NCBI RefSeq assembly: GCF_002216005.1
Contig: NZ_NIQC01000003.1
Coordinates: forward strand, 1-64,000
DNA from: Natranaerobius trueperi
GTDB lineage: Bacteria; Bacillota; Natranaerobiia; Natranaerobiales; Natranaerobiaceae
Length of the DNA stretch: 64,000 nucleotides
Reading direction: 5' to 3'
In this document: piece after piece, positions 52,415-61,221 of the stretch
Layout: each line of letters begins with the position of its first letter
Position numbering within the stretch: the first letter of the stretch is position 1
Program-made: the position numbers and the translations under genes
The notes under the pieces: model-generated
What the model was told of the DNA's origin: nothing
What the model saw: the letters and a program-made list of their open reading frames with translations, nothing else
Databases searched by the model: none

Positions 52415-53212
52415 ATGTTACGTGGACTGTATACTTCAGCATCAGGGATGTTAACAGAGCAAAGAGTGCAAGAAATGCGTTCAAATAATATTGCAAATAC
52501 TGATACTACAGCGTTTAAGAAGGATATGTCAGTTAAAAGTAGTTTCTCTGAAATGATGTTAAGTCGGATAAATGACCCCAAACAACTAGGCCCCGAAGGT
52601 CCTGAAGTGGATTTGCGTCCCGAAATAGGAGAGCTTGGGACAGGGGTAGTTCTAGAGGAGGTAGTTAATGACTTTTCTCAAGGAACTCTAAAAGAAACAG
52701 ATAATCCCTTAGATATTGCTCTTGATGGAGCAGGTTTTTTTGTAGTACAAGGTCCTGATGAAAAAGTACTCTTTTCTAGAAATGGTAGTTTTACACAAGC
52801 ACCAGATGGTAGCTTAGTTAATCAACAAGGTTATCCAGTTTTAGGGTCAGAAGGGTTGATCCAACTTTCAGATCAAGATAATATTACAATAAGCAGTGAT
52901 GGAAGTATTTATCAAGACGAAGAATTAGTAGATAACTTAATAGTAGCTGATTTTGAAGAGCCGCAGGGTTTGTCAAGATTTGGTGAAAACTTATTAGAAC
53001 AGACTGAAGAATCGGGAGAACCACAGCAAGCTAATATGGAGAAAGTATCAGTAAAGCAGGGTTATTTAGAAGGTTCTAATGTCAGTGCAGTGAAAGAAAT
53101 GACAGGTATGATTGAAGCTTTACGAGCTTATGAATCTAATCAAAGGGCTGTCCAAGGACATGATGAAACTCTTGAGCGTGCAGTTAATGAATTGGGGAGG
53201 CCAGCTAATTAA
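52415..53212 (+). CDS. flgF: Flagellar basal-body rod protein FlgF-like (FlhO)
   Basis: A 265-residue rod protein. The N-terminus MLRGLYTSASGMLTEQRVQE with SNNIANTDTTAFKKD, the central ALDGAGFFVVQGP and the C-terminal YLEGSNVSAVKEMTGMIEAL and RAYESNQRAVQ are family marks. It and flgG follow mbl as flhO and flhP do in B. subtilis. It starts ten bases after the mbl stop. Confidence 0.93.
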   Translation: MLRGLYTSASGMLTEQRVQEMRSNNIANTDTTAFKKDMSVKSSFSEMMLSRINDPKQLGPEGPEVDLRPEIGELGTGVVLEEVVNDFSQGTLKETDNPLDIALDGAGFFVVQGPDEKVLFSRNGSFTQAPDGSLVNQQGYPVLGSEGLIQLSDQDNITISSDGSIYQDEELVDNLIVADFEEPQGLSRFGENLLEQTEESGEPQQANMEKVSVKQGYLEGSNVSAVKEMTGMIEALRAYESNQRAVQGHDETLERAVNELGRPAN

Positions 53213-53251
53213 CTACAATATTTCTTGGATGTAAGTTAGGAGGTATTTTTT

Positions 53252-54040
53252 ATGAATCGGTCCCTTTGGACTGCTGCATCAGGTATGAATTCACAACAAA
53301 AAAATATGGATGTTGTTTCAAATAACTTAGCAAATGTAAATACAACAGGTTTTCAAAAAAGCAGAGCTGAGTTTGAAGATTTAATGTATTCTACACTTGA
53401 ACGTCCAGAGGCTCCTGCTAGAGGAGAGCGAACAACACCTGCTGGAATTCAGCTAGGACACGGTTCTAAAGTTTCAGCTACCTTAAAAGATTTTTCGATG
53501 GGTAGTATGATAGAAACAGGTCAAGAGTTTGATCTAGCTATACAAGGTGATGGTTTCTTTATGTTAGAGGATCCTAATGGAGAACAACAATTTACTCGTG
53601 ATGGATCTTTTAAAATAGATGCTGAAGGAAACTTAGTTACTTCCGATGGAACTGAAGTGACTAGCTTTGACGGCATCATAGATGAGGAGCATTCAAACAT
53701 TTCTATAAACTCTGAAGGGGTTGTAACGGCTGTTTTAGAAGATGGTGAAACTGAGGAAATTGGACAGTTCACATTAGCTAACTTTAATAATCCTGCTGGA
53801 TTAAAAGCTATCGGAGGTAATAAATATCAAGCCACAGGGGCTTCAGGTATACCTCAAGAGCAATTACCAGGTGAAATGCAGGTAGGTCAATTAAAACAGG
53901 GGTACTTAGAAGGGTCAAATGTTAATATCGCTGACGAAATGGTTAATATGATCACTGCACAGAGAGCATATGAAACAAACTCAAAATCTATACAAAGCAC
54001 AGATGAGATGATGAGTATCGCAAATCAACTAAAAAGGTAG
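53252..54040 (+). CDS. flgG: Flagellar basal-body rod protein FlgG-like (FlhP)
   Basis: A 262-residue distal rod protein. The start SLWTAASGMNSQQKNMDVVS, then NNLANVNTTGFQKSRAEFED, the central AIQGDGFFMLED and the end YLEGSNVNIADEMVNMITAQ and RAYETNSKSIQ are typical. TTAGGAGGT precedes the ATG. It is paralogous to flgF just upstream. Confidence 0.94.
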   Translation: MNRSLWTAASGMNSQQKNMDVVSNNLANVNTTGFQKSRAEFEDLMYSTLERPEAPARGERTTPAGIQLGHGSKVSATLKDFSMGSMIETGQEFDLAIQGDGFFMLEDPNGEQQFTRDGSFKIDAEGNLVTSDGTEVTSFDGIIDEEHSNISINSEGVVTAVLEDGETEEIGQFTLANFNNPAGLKAIGGNKYQATGASGIPQEQLPGEMQVGQLKQGYLEGSNVNIADEMVNMITAQRAYETNSKSIQSTDEMMSIANQLKR

Positions 54041-54061
54041 ATTGTTACGAGGAGGATTGTC

Positions 54062-54445
54062 ATGAAAATCGGTGAATCACTGCCTGGTATTGATAATCAA
54101 GGGGCAATAACTAGACAACAAGGTCTTAGTCAAGATTTAGATCAATTTAGCCTAGAGCTAGAAAAAGCAGCACAAGAAAGTGATCATAAACTAAAAAAAG
54201 CAGCTAAACAGTTTGAAGCAATGTTTGTCTCACAGATGATAGAGTCTATGAGAAAGACTATACCAGAATCTGATCTTTTAGATGGTGGATTTGCAGAAGA
54301 TACTTATGAAGAAATGTTAGATCAGGCTTATTCTGAAAAAATCGCAGATACTAAAGGACTAGGGCTAGCTGATAAGATATATAAGCAGTTTACTTCTGAA
54401 AAAGCAGGACTTTCCCCTGAACATGCTATCGATGTTAAAGAATAA
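54062..54445 (+). CDS. flgJ: FlgJ-type rod-binding protein
   Basis: A 127-residue protein equivalent to the N-terminal rod-binding domain of FlgJ, without a muramidase domain. The core is KKAAKQFEAMFVSQMIESMR, FAEDTYEEMLDQAYSEKIAD and GLGLADKIYKQF. It likely caps or scaffolds rod assembly; the wall hydrolase must be elsewhere. GAGGAGG precedes the ATG. A terminator follows. Confidence 0.9.
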   Translation: MKIGESLPGIDNQGAITRQQGLSQDLDQFSLELEKAAQESDHKLKKAAKQFEAMFVSQMIESMRKTIPESDLLDGGFAEDTYEEMLDQAYSEKIADTKGLGLADKIYKQFTSEKAGLSPEHAIDVKE

Positions 54446-54457
54446 CTATATAAAAAG

Positions 54458-54508
54458 CTCGCACTCCACCCATAAGTAAATAGATGGAAATAGTGCGAGT
54501 TTTTTATA
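54458..54508 (+). terminator. Terminator after flgJ
   Basis: An 8-bp stem (54458-54465 with 54492-54499), extended by a partly paired loop, is followed by seven T. Confidence 0.85.
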
Positions 54509-54511
54509 TGA

Positions 54512-55876
54512 TTATAAAAGATGACCTAAGAAAATATTAGTTAATGTGAAGTATATAAATAGTCCGGAAATATCTTTTATTGTTGTTAAGAAAGGATCGG
54601 AGCCAGCAGCCTGATCTAAACCTAACTTAACTAAGATAAATGGAATTAAAAATCCTAAAGCGGTCGCTATAGTAACAGTTAAGCCTAGTGATAAACCTAC
54701 AACTAGACCTATCCCTTCAATTGGTTGCCAGAACTCAGCAATAAAACCTGCTGCTATTCCTAATAGTGCTCCCATACTAATTCCTACACCGATCTCTTTA
54801 ACCCAATGTTGCAAAAAACATTTAGGGTTAATATGACCTAAAACTAGTGATCTTGTAAAAATTGTGGAAGATTGAGTTCCTACATTTCCACCCATATCCA
54901 TTATAACAGGTATAAAAAACGCTAAAGGAGCTATAGCATCTAGAGTCTCTTCATACGCTTCCATAACAACACCAGCAAGTAAACCACCAATTAAAGTTAT
55001 TAATAGGAATGGTAGTCTGACTTGCCAGATTTGTGGTAAACTACCTTCTAATAATCTAAGGCTTCTTCCAGTTTCCTCTTGTGCTAAGGGTGTAAGCCCT
55101 ACCCTTTCAAATAAGTCTTCAGTATTTTCTTCTTCTAAGATATCCATAGCATCATCTACAGTTATTATTCCAACAAGTCGTTCTTCTTTATCTACCGCTG
55201 GTATAGAAAGTAGATCTCTATCCTTTAAAATCCGTGAAGCCTCTTCCTGGTCGGTATTTGTATATACATAAGTTGTTTCTGAATTGACTATTTCTGCAAC
55301 CTTATGGTCAGAGGGAGTCATAACTAAATCTCGAAGAGAAACAACACCTTCTAGCTTTCTGTTATTATTAGTTACATATATAGTGTAAATGGTTTCTTTA
55401 TTTTCACCTTTAGATTTAATTTTTTCTAAAGCGTCTTGAATTGTTTGATCCTTTTTTATACTGACAAACTCAGGTGTCATTATCCTTCCTGCTGTTCCTT
55501 TAGTGTAGCCAAGTAGCTCGGATATTTCAGCTCTATCTTCTTTTGGTAGTGAAGACATTAATTTATTAGCTATTTTTGCTGGAAGCTCATCTAAAAGTTT
55601 AGCTTGATCGTCTGGATCTAACTCAGTAAATACTTCTGTCGCATTCTTTTCTTGAAATGATTCTATAACACTTTGCTGAATTGTTACATCTAATAATTCA
55701 AAGACCTCAATTGCTCTATCTTTATCTAACAATCTAAATATAAGTGCTCGCTGTTCACCAGTTAACTCTTTAAAAAGTTGAACTAAATCGTGCATATCAG
55801 TTTCCATTAACAGTTTTTTCAAATTCTCCATGTTTTTGTTTTCAAGATAATTTTGAACAGTTTCAAGAATCGGCAT
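54512..55876 (-). CDS. mgtE: Magnesium transporter MgtE
   Basis: A 454-residue Mg2+ channel. The N-terminal helical domain (ELDPDDQAKLLDELPAKIAN) is followed by two CBS domains (about 135-255) that sense Mg2+, a linker helix and five transmembrane helices with the pore motif PVIMDMGGNVGTQSSTI. AGGAGGAG precedes the ATG. It is expressed from behind an M-box riboswitch, so intracellular Mg2+ would control it at both RNA and protein level. Confidence 0.96.
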   Translation of the reverse strand: MPILETVQNYLENKNMENLKKLLMETDMHDLVQLFKELTGEQRALIFRLLDKDRAIEVFELLDVTIQQSVIESFQEKNATEVFTELDPDDQAKLLDELPAKIANKLMSSLPKEDRAEISELLGYTKGTAGRIMTPEFVSIKKDQTIQDALEKIKSKGENKETIYTIYVTNNNRKLEGVVSLRDLVMTPSDHKVAEIVNSETTYVYTNTDQEEASRILKDRDLLSIPAVDKEERLVGIITVDDAMDILEEENTEDLFERVGLTPLAQEETGRSLRLLEGSLPQIWQVRLPFLLITLIGGLLAGVVMEAYEETLDAIAPLAFFIPVIMDMGGNVGTQSSTIFTRSLVLGHINPKCFLQHWVKEIGVGISMGALLGIAAGFIAEFWQPIEGIGLVVGLSLGLTVTIATALGFLIPFILVKLGLDQAAGSDPFLTTIKDISGLFIYFTLTNIFLGHLL

Positions 55877-55985
55877 ATTATCTCCTCCTGAACTAAATTT
55901 TTATTGATATTTGTACTCGAACTATACATCAGCGGAACATCACTTTTAGTATTCAACTAACCACCTCCCTATAATACTTAATAAA

Positions 55986-56210
55986 CAAAAAAACGACCCA
56001 CGAGGAGTCGTTTATTACGGCATAGAAATGCAGAAAATAATACACACTCCTCGTAACCAAGCTTTGGCACTGGATGACGTAGATCCAAAATTCAGGATCA
56101 GCTGCGTTAGACATCCCTTAAGCCGGGATTGTCTGTTATACCCATTGGCGTCTCTCGACGTTTTTGGGCAGCAGCCTATTTTCAACCAGGAGCCTCACCT
56201 AACGAGTTAA
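55986..56210 (-). ncRNA. M-box (ykoK) magnesium riboswitch upstream of mgtE
   Basis: On the minus strand the leader begins near 56210 with GTTAGGTGAGGCTCCTGG and contains GCTGCTGCCC and ACGCCAATGGGTAT, the conserved core of the M-box. It ends in an intrinsic terminator: stem 56007-56013 with 55991-55997, then a T tract. The terminator loop (56000-56008) is complementary over nine bases to 56046-56054, which gives the expected alternative antiterminator. A TATAAT sequence lies at 56218-56223. mgtE starts about 110 bases after the terminator. Confidence 0.93.
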
Positions 56211-56363
56211 GCATTTAATTATAAAATCGTTTTTTTTCAATTACATGCCAATAGTATCATTAAAATAAAACTATTGTCAACATGTCACTAACATAAAAAT
56301 ATGATAGCCAGGTTAACTTAGAACTTGAACCAGTATTAGATAATTATAATTGAGGTGAGAAAA

Positions 56364-59300
56364 TTGACTCTTCCCCGGCTGTCTGTAACACGACCAATAG
56401 CAACTATTATGATATTAATTGGTGTATTAATATTAGGAACCATAGTATACCCACGTATGCCACTAAACTTACTACCTGAAATGAACTATCCTATGATGGT
56501 AGTAGTCACACAGTATCCAGAGGCTTCACCAGTGGAGATTGAAAATCAAGTTACCAGGCCAATGGAAGAGGTGGTAGGAACGACTTCTAATGTAGAAAAT
56601 ATAACTTCACGTTCATATGAAGAAATGTCTATGATAATGGTTGAATTTTCTTGGGGTACAGATATGGATTTTGCTTCACTAGAGCTTAGAGAACGTGTAG
56701 ATATGGTCAGAGACAAAATTCCAAATAGTGTAGAATCACCTCAGGTAGTTAAAGCAGATCCTTCTATGATGCCAGTTATGTTTATCAGTGTTGGTTGTAG
56801 TAGAGAAGACCAAAATTTAGAAAGTTTAGAGGATTTGATTTCAGGCCCTGTGAAAAACAGAATTGAGCGTATAGAAGGCGTGTCATCTGTAGATTTATCG
56901 GGTGATGGAAAACGGCAAATAAGAGTAGACCTGTTAAAGGATGAAATGAAAAACTATAATATTTCAAATGAAGAAGTTACATCTAGTCTACAAGGGCAGA
57001 ATGTAAACGTTCCAGGGGGTAGACTGATCGAAGATGATGAAGAATTGCTAGTAAGATCTGTTGCAGAGTTTGAGGATATTAATGATCTTAAAAACACTGT
57101 TGTAGGTCTAAATATGACTGAAAATATGTCTAATGAGTTAGAACAAAATGTTCTATTAGAAAATACTAGAATGAATCCAATATATTTAGAAGATGTTGCT
57201 GAAATTAAAGATATTTATCAAACAGATAGCATAGTACGTTTGAATGGAGAACCTGCACTAGGGTTAATTATTCAAAAAAAGGCAGATGCTAATACTGTAC
57301 AAGTAACAAGGGCTGTAGACCAAGAAATCAAACAATTAGAAGAGGAATATGAAAATATTTCTATAGTTCCAACTTGGAACCAAGGTAGTTTTGTAGAGGA
57401 AGCTTTAGGAATTGTTCGAAACAATGCTATAATTGGCGGGTTATTAGCTTGTTTAGTACTATTGACTTTTTTAAGGAATATAAGAAGTACTTTAATTGTA
57501 GCTATAAGTATACCTGCATCTATTTTAGCAACATTTCCATTAGCTTACTTTTCTGGTTTAACTTTAAATATTATGACTTTATCAGGTCTTGCGTTAGGGA
57601 TCGGAATGCTAGTGGATAATTCAGTGGTAGTTTTAGAAAATATATATCGGCATATCGAAGAGGGTTCTTCTGTTAAACAGTCTGCTATAAAAGGGACAGA
57701 AGAAGTTGCAGCACCTATTATAGCATCCACTTTAACAACAATAGCTGTATTTTTCCCGGTTTTATTATTAGAGGATTTAGCTGGGCGGATTTTTAGGGAG
57801 TTATCCTTTATGGTGATTTTTTCTTTATTACTATCTCTTTTAACTGCACTGACTATTGTACCAGTTCTAGCAACCTATTTAATAGTAGGTGATGTAACAA
57901 AAGTTCCTACCATGGAAGGTTTAAAAGAAACCTATAAAAAAAGCTTAGCATTATTAAAAATAAAATCTAAAATTATCATAACCTCTGCTCTAGTTTTAAT
58001 GGTATTAGCTGGTTTATTAGTTCCTTCGCTAGGTGGTGAATTTTTACCACCCATTAGTCGTACTGAATTTACTGTTAATGTTAAGTTACCACCAGGAACA
58101 CATATTGATACTACAGAAGAAGTGGTCTCTGACGTTGAAGAGTACCTTGATAGATTTTCTGAAGTGGATTCAGTTTACTCTACAATAGGTGAGAGAGCAA
58201 GAGAAAGAGAAGGAGCAGGGTATACTCGGCGAGAACCACATAGAGGTGAACTTATGGTTATTTTGTCTGAAGATATTCAAGAGGAGTTAACAGAGAAAAT
58301 AGAAAATGAGTTTTCAGATCATGAAACAGCGTCTGTTAGTGTTCAAGATATAGATGGTGACCTTGAAATGGGAGGGAGCTCTATTGAGGTTCAACTTTCA
58401 GGTCCTGATTTAGATGTTTTGAAAGAGCAATCATCAAAGATCGCGAGTGAAATTGGTGAAATTGACAGTTTATCAAATATCAGTAGAAACATAAGAACAC
58501 CACGACCCGAAGTCCAAGTCAGGCCAGACAGGGAATTGTCAATGAAAAAAGGGTTATCTCCTTTAGCATTATCAAAATATATTGAAATGAACTTGACGGG
58601 GAGTACAACGACTTATTTTCGAGAAGATGGTGAAGAGATACCAATTAATGTTGGATATTTTACTGATGGTCCGGAAAGTGTTGATGAATTAAGAAATCTC
58701 AACCTACCAAAAAACAAAGATACTCAGGTTAGTGCACCTATGGACCCAAGTAAACAGGAAGAACAACTTTTACAAGGAGTAGCGAAACTAGAAGAAGGTC
58801 CGGGACCTTCAGTTATTAACAGACAAGACGGAGAAAGATATGTTACCATAACAGCAGATACTGAACAACGTGATGTTCGAGGTGCTGTCAGTGAAGTACA
58901 AAATCAAATAGCAGAGCTTGATCTTCCAGATGGCTATAGAATTGCTTATACGGGTGCCTATGAAGATATGTGGTCTTCTTACAGGGAGCTTGGAACTGCT
59001 CTTTTTCTATCACTTTTACTTGTATATATGGTGATGGCAGGTCAGTTTGAATCTCTAAAATATCCATTGATCATAATGGGTAGTATTCCTTTTTCGTTTG
59101 TAGGAGTAATTTTAATGTTAGCTTTATTAAATGATACTTTAAATATCGCATCACTTATGGGAGCTATCATTTTATCTGGATTAGTAGTAAATAATGCTAT
59201 AGTCCTTCTTGATTATATTACACGTAGAGATGACGCAATTGAAGGAGCGAGTCTTAGACTAAGACCAATTCTAATGACTACTATAACAACTTTATTAGCA

Positions 59301-59447
59301 TTAATACCAATGAGTTTAGCAGGTGGTCCTGGGTCAGAAATACAGAATTCTTTAGCCTTTTCGTTAATAGGGGGACTAATTAGCGCTACTTTTTTAACTC
59401 TGTTTTTAATACCGTTAATTTACCAATTAGTTTCTAATAAAACATAA
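56364..59447 (+). CDS. RND-family efflux transporter, HAE1/AcrB-like
   Basis: A 1027-residue pump with the RND layout: one helix, a large extracytoplasmic domain, six helices, a second large domain and five more helices. Visible marks are RPIATIMILIGVLILG at the start, GLALGIGMLVDNSVVVLENI (helix 4, with the proton-relay Asp), and GAIILSGLVVNNAIVLLDYI in the second half. The proton or sodium gradient drives export of lipophilic compounds. No membrane fusion protein gene is adjacent. The TTG at 56364 is six bases after GAGGTG; a GTG at 56355 is inside that site. Confidence 0.9.
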   Translation: MTLPRLSVTRPIATIMILIGVLILGTIVYPRMPLNLLPEMNYPMMVVVTQYPEASPVEIENQVTRPMEEVVGTTSNVENITSRSYEEMSMIMVEFSWGTDMDFASLELRERVDMVRDKIPNSVESPQVVKADPSMMPVMFISVGCSREDQNLESLEDLISGPVKNRIERIEGVSSVDLSGDGKRQIRVDLLKDEMKNYNISNEEVTSSLQGQNVNVPGGRLIEDDEELLVRSVAEFEDINDLKNTVVGLNMTENMSNELEQNVLLENTRMNPIYLEDVAEIKDIYQTDSIVRLNGEPALGLIIQKKADANTVQVTRAVDQEIKQLEEEYENISIVPTWNQGSFVEEALGIVRNNAIIGGLLACLVLLTFLRNIRSTLIVAISIPASILATFPLAYFSGLTLNIMTLSGLALGIGMLVDNSVVVLENIYRHIEEGSSVKQSAIKGTEEVAAPIIASTLTTIAVFFPVLLLEDLAGRIFRELSFMVIFSLLLSLLTALTIVPVLATYLIVGDVTKVPTMEGLKETYKKSLALLKIKSKIIITSALVLMVLAGLLVPSLGGEFLPPISRTEFTVNVKLPPGTHIDTTEEVVSDVEEYLDRFSEVDSVYSTIGERAREREGAGYTRREPHRGELMVILSEDIQEELTEKIENEFSDHETASVSVQDIDGDLEMGGSSIEVQLSGPDLDVLKEQSSKIASEIGEIDSLSNISRNIRTPRPEVQVRPDRELSMKKGLSPLALSKYIEMNLTGSTTTYFREDGEEIPINVGYFTDGPESVDELRNLNLPKNKDTQVSAPMDPSKQEEQLLQGVAKLEEGPGPSVINRQDGERYVTITADTEQRDVRGAVSEVQNQIAELDLPDGYRIAYTGAYEDMWSSYRELGTALFLSLLLVYMVMAGQFESLKYPLIIMGSIPFSFVGVILMLALLNDTLNIASLMGAIILSGLVVNNAIVLLDYITRRDDAIEGASLRLRPILMTTITTLLALIPMSLAGGPGSEIQNSLAFSLIGGLISATFLTLFLIPLIYQLVSNKT

Positions 59448-59450
59448 AAA

Positions 59451-59479
59451 TTGACACTTGAGTAACTAGTTGATAGAAT
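59451..59479 (+). promoter_or_regulatory. Sigma-A promoter of the thiamine operon
   Basis: TTGACA (59451-59456), a 17-base spacer and TAGAAT (59474-59479) fit the vegetative promoter consensus with one mismatch. Transcription would start about 12 bases before the TPP riboswitch. Confidence 0.75.
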
Positions 59480-59499
59480 GATCTTAAATTAATAAAAAG

Positions 59500-59583
59500 T
59501 AACAGGGGAGCCGATGTGGCTGAGAGTGGGCTATTAAGTCCTGACCCTCAAACCTGATCTGGGTAATGCCAGCGTAGGGAAGT
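59500..59583 (+). ncRNA. TPP (THI-box) riboswitch
   Basis: The conserved core is present: AGGGGAGCC, GGCTGAGAGTGGG, ACCCTCAAACCTGATCTGG and GTAATGCCAGCGTAGGGAA. It binds thiamine pyrophosphate and lies upstream of thiD and a HAD phosphatase gene. A terminator hairpin follows 25 bases later, indicating transcriptional control. Confidence 0.96.
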
Positions 59584-59607
59584 CATTTGAAGTGTGGATA
59601 CGTGTGT

Positions 59608-59642
59608 AAACCTTTACCTGGATGGGTAAAGGTTTTGTTTGT
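59608..59642 (+). terminator. Riboswitch-controlled terminator before thiD
   Basis: An 11-bp stem (AAACCTTTACC with GGTAAAGGTTT) with a short loop is followed by TTGTTTGTTATT. It lies between the TPP aptamer and thiD. Confidence 0.8.
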
Positions 59643-59680
59643 TATTATTCGGCTGTCCCTGTAACCGGGGAGGGGAAATA

Positions 59681-60454
59681 ATGAGTAAAGAAGTAGTTCT
59701 AACAGTAGCGGGATCTGATTCTGGTGGCGGTGCAGGTATTCAAGCTGATTTAAAAACTTTTCAGTCATTAGGTGTATTTGGAACATCAGCTATAACAGCA
59801 GTTACTGCACAAAATACTAGTAGAGTAATGGATGTAAAGAGTCTAGAAGGTGATTTCGTATCTTCACAAATTGATGCAGTAGCCAACGATATGAATATAA
59901 CTGCTTTAAAGACTGGGATGCTTGCAAATGAAGAAAATGTTCATATAGTTTCGAAAAAGATTACACAATATAATTTTAGTTGGTGTGTCATTGATCCAGT
60001 GTTAGTTGCTACTAGTGGGGATGTATTATTAACACAAAGAGCATTAGAAACTGTTAAGGAACAACTTGTTCCCAAATGCGATATAATAACTCCTAACTTA
60101 CCAGAAACAGAAATATTAACAGGAATTAAGATAAATGGATATAATGATATTGAGAAAGCAGCGATGATGTTACGTGGTCAAGGTGCGGGTTCTGTATTAA
60201 TCAAAGGTGGTCATGGTAAAGGTGAAGCTGTAGATTATTTATTCTATGATCAAGGGATGATTAAATTAACAGCAACTCGAATAGGAGTTGGAAGTTTACA
60301 TGGAACAGGATGTACTTTGTCAGCTGCTATTTGTGCTTATTTAGGTCAAGGATATGAACTGATATCATCTGTTGATAAAGCAAAAAAATATATTACTAAA
60401 GCAATTAAAAATAGCTTCGTTGTTGGAGAGGGGTCTAGAGTATTAAGCCATTAA
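59681..60454 (+). CDS. thiD: Hydroxymethylpyrimidine / phosphomethylpyrimidine kinase
   Basis: A 257-residue ribokinase-fold enzyme that makes HMP pyrophosphate for thiamine synthesis. The start VVLTVAGSDSGGGAGIQADL, TPNLPETEIL, VLIKGGHGKGE and the anion hole with catalytic Asp-type GSLHGTGCTLSAAICA are intact. The ATG at 59681 follows GGGGAGGGG; a longer frame from 59639 starts before that site and within the terminator region. Confidence 0.95.
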   Translation: MSKEVVLTVAGSDSGGGAGIQADLKTFQSLGVFGTSAITAVTAQNTSRVMDVKSLEGDFVSSQIDAVANDMNITALKTGMLANEENVHIVSKKITQYNFSWCVIDPVLVATSGDVLLTQRALETVKEQLVPKCDIITPNLPETEILTGIKINGYNDIEKAAMMLRGQGAGSVLIKGGHGKGEAVDYLFYDQGMIKLTATRIGVGSLHGTGCTLSAAICAYLGQGYELISSVDKAKKYITKAIKNSFVVGEGSRVLSH

Positions 60455-60493
60455 TAAAAATGTAATGGTTATTAATGTATTGGGGTGAATTTT

Positions 60494-61123
60494 ATGAATA
60501 GGACTTTTTTTGTCGACTTTGATGGGACTATCGCAGAAAAAGATACATGTATGTTGATGATAGAACGATGTGCTAGAGATGGTTGGCAAGAGATTAATGA
60601 AAAATGGGAACAGGGTGAATTATCTACTAAAGATGCTGCACAAAAAACTTTTAATCTATTAGATTGTAACCTACAAGATATTATGGATCTTGTAAACGAA
60701 GTGAAGTTAGACCCTAAATTTAAAAAATTTGTAGATAAGGTAGAAAATCAGGGTGATAAACTTTATATTTTAAGTGATGGATATGACCTATTTATTAGAG
60801 AAATTTTAGCTAGAGAAGGGTTATCTTATCTTCCTTATTATTCAAACGAACTACAAATTAATGGTAATGGGAATTTCTATATTAATACACCTCATTCAGT
60901 TAATTATTGTGAATTATGTGGGACTTGTAAAACAGAACTAATAAGAAAATTAGCGTCAAATCAAGATGAAACTATTTATATTGGTGATGGATCATCTGAT
61001 AGGTGTGCTATTTCTTGTGTTGATAAAGTATTTGCTAAAGATAAACTTTATAAAATTGCGATTGATAAAAATATCGATGCCGTTAAGTTTTCTTCTTTTA
61101 AAGAAATACTCCCATATGTCTAA
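60494..61123 (+). CDS. HAD-IB phosphatase, MtnX-like, in the TPP-riboswitch operon
   Basis: A 209-residue HAD hydrolase. Motif I is FVDFDGTIAEKDT, motif II LYILSDGYD, and motif IV YIGDGSSDRCA. A CELCGTCK insert near residue 140 may bind a metal; related MtnX-like proteins share it. The 2-hydroxy-3-keto-5-methylthiopentenyl-1-phosphate phosphatase of methionine salvage belongs to this group, but no other salvage gene is nearby. Its place behind thiD under a TPP riboswitch suggests a thiamine-related phosphate ester instead, for example thiamine monophosphate or HMP phosphate. The ATG at 60494 is preferred to a GTG at 60485. Confidence 0.82.
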   Translation: MNRTFFVDFDGTIAEKDTCMLMIERCARDGWQEINEKWEQGELSTKDAAQKTFNLLDCNLQDIMDLVNEVKLDPKFKKFVDKVENQGDKLYILSDGYDLFIREILAREGLSYLPYYSNELQINGNGNFYINTPHSVNYCELCGTCKTELIRKLASNQDETIYIGDGSSDRCAISCVDKVFAKDKLYKIAIDKNIDAVKFSSFKEILPYV

Positions 61124-61167
61124 TAAACCTCCGTTCTTTGCTTTGCCAAAGAGCGGAGGTTTATTTA
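61122..61167 (+). terminator. Terminator after the HAD phosphatase gene
   Basis: A 12-bp perfect stem (61122-61133 with 61154-61165), continuing inward with further pairing, overlaps the stop codon. The 3' arm ends in TTTATTTAT. Confidence 0.85.
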
Positions 61168-61221
61168 TAAGTTAGAAGGAAATCTTGTATATTTAAAGAA
61201 TGTTATTATAATGAAAAGGCG

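Noticed and set aside
56028-56210. A 60-codon plus-strand open frame
   Set aside because: It lies entirely within the M-box riboswitch on the opposite strand, and its translation matches no family.
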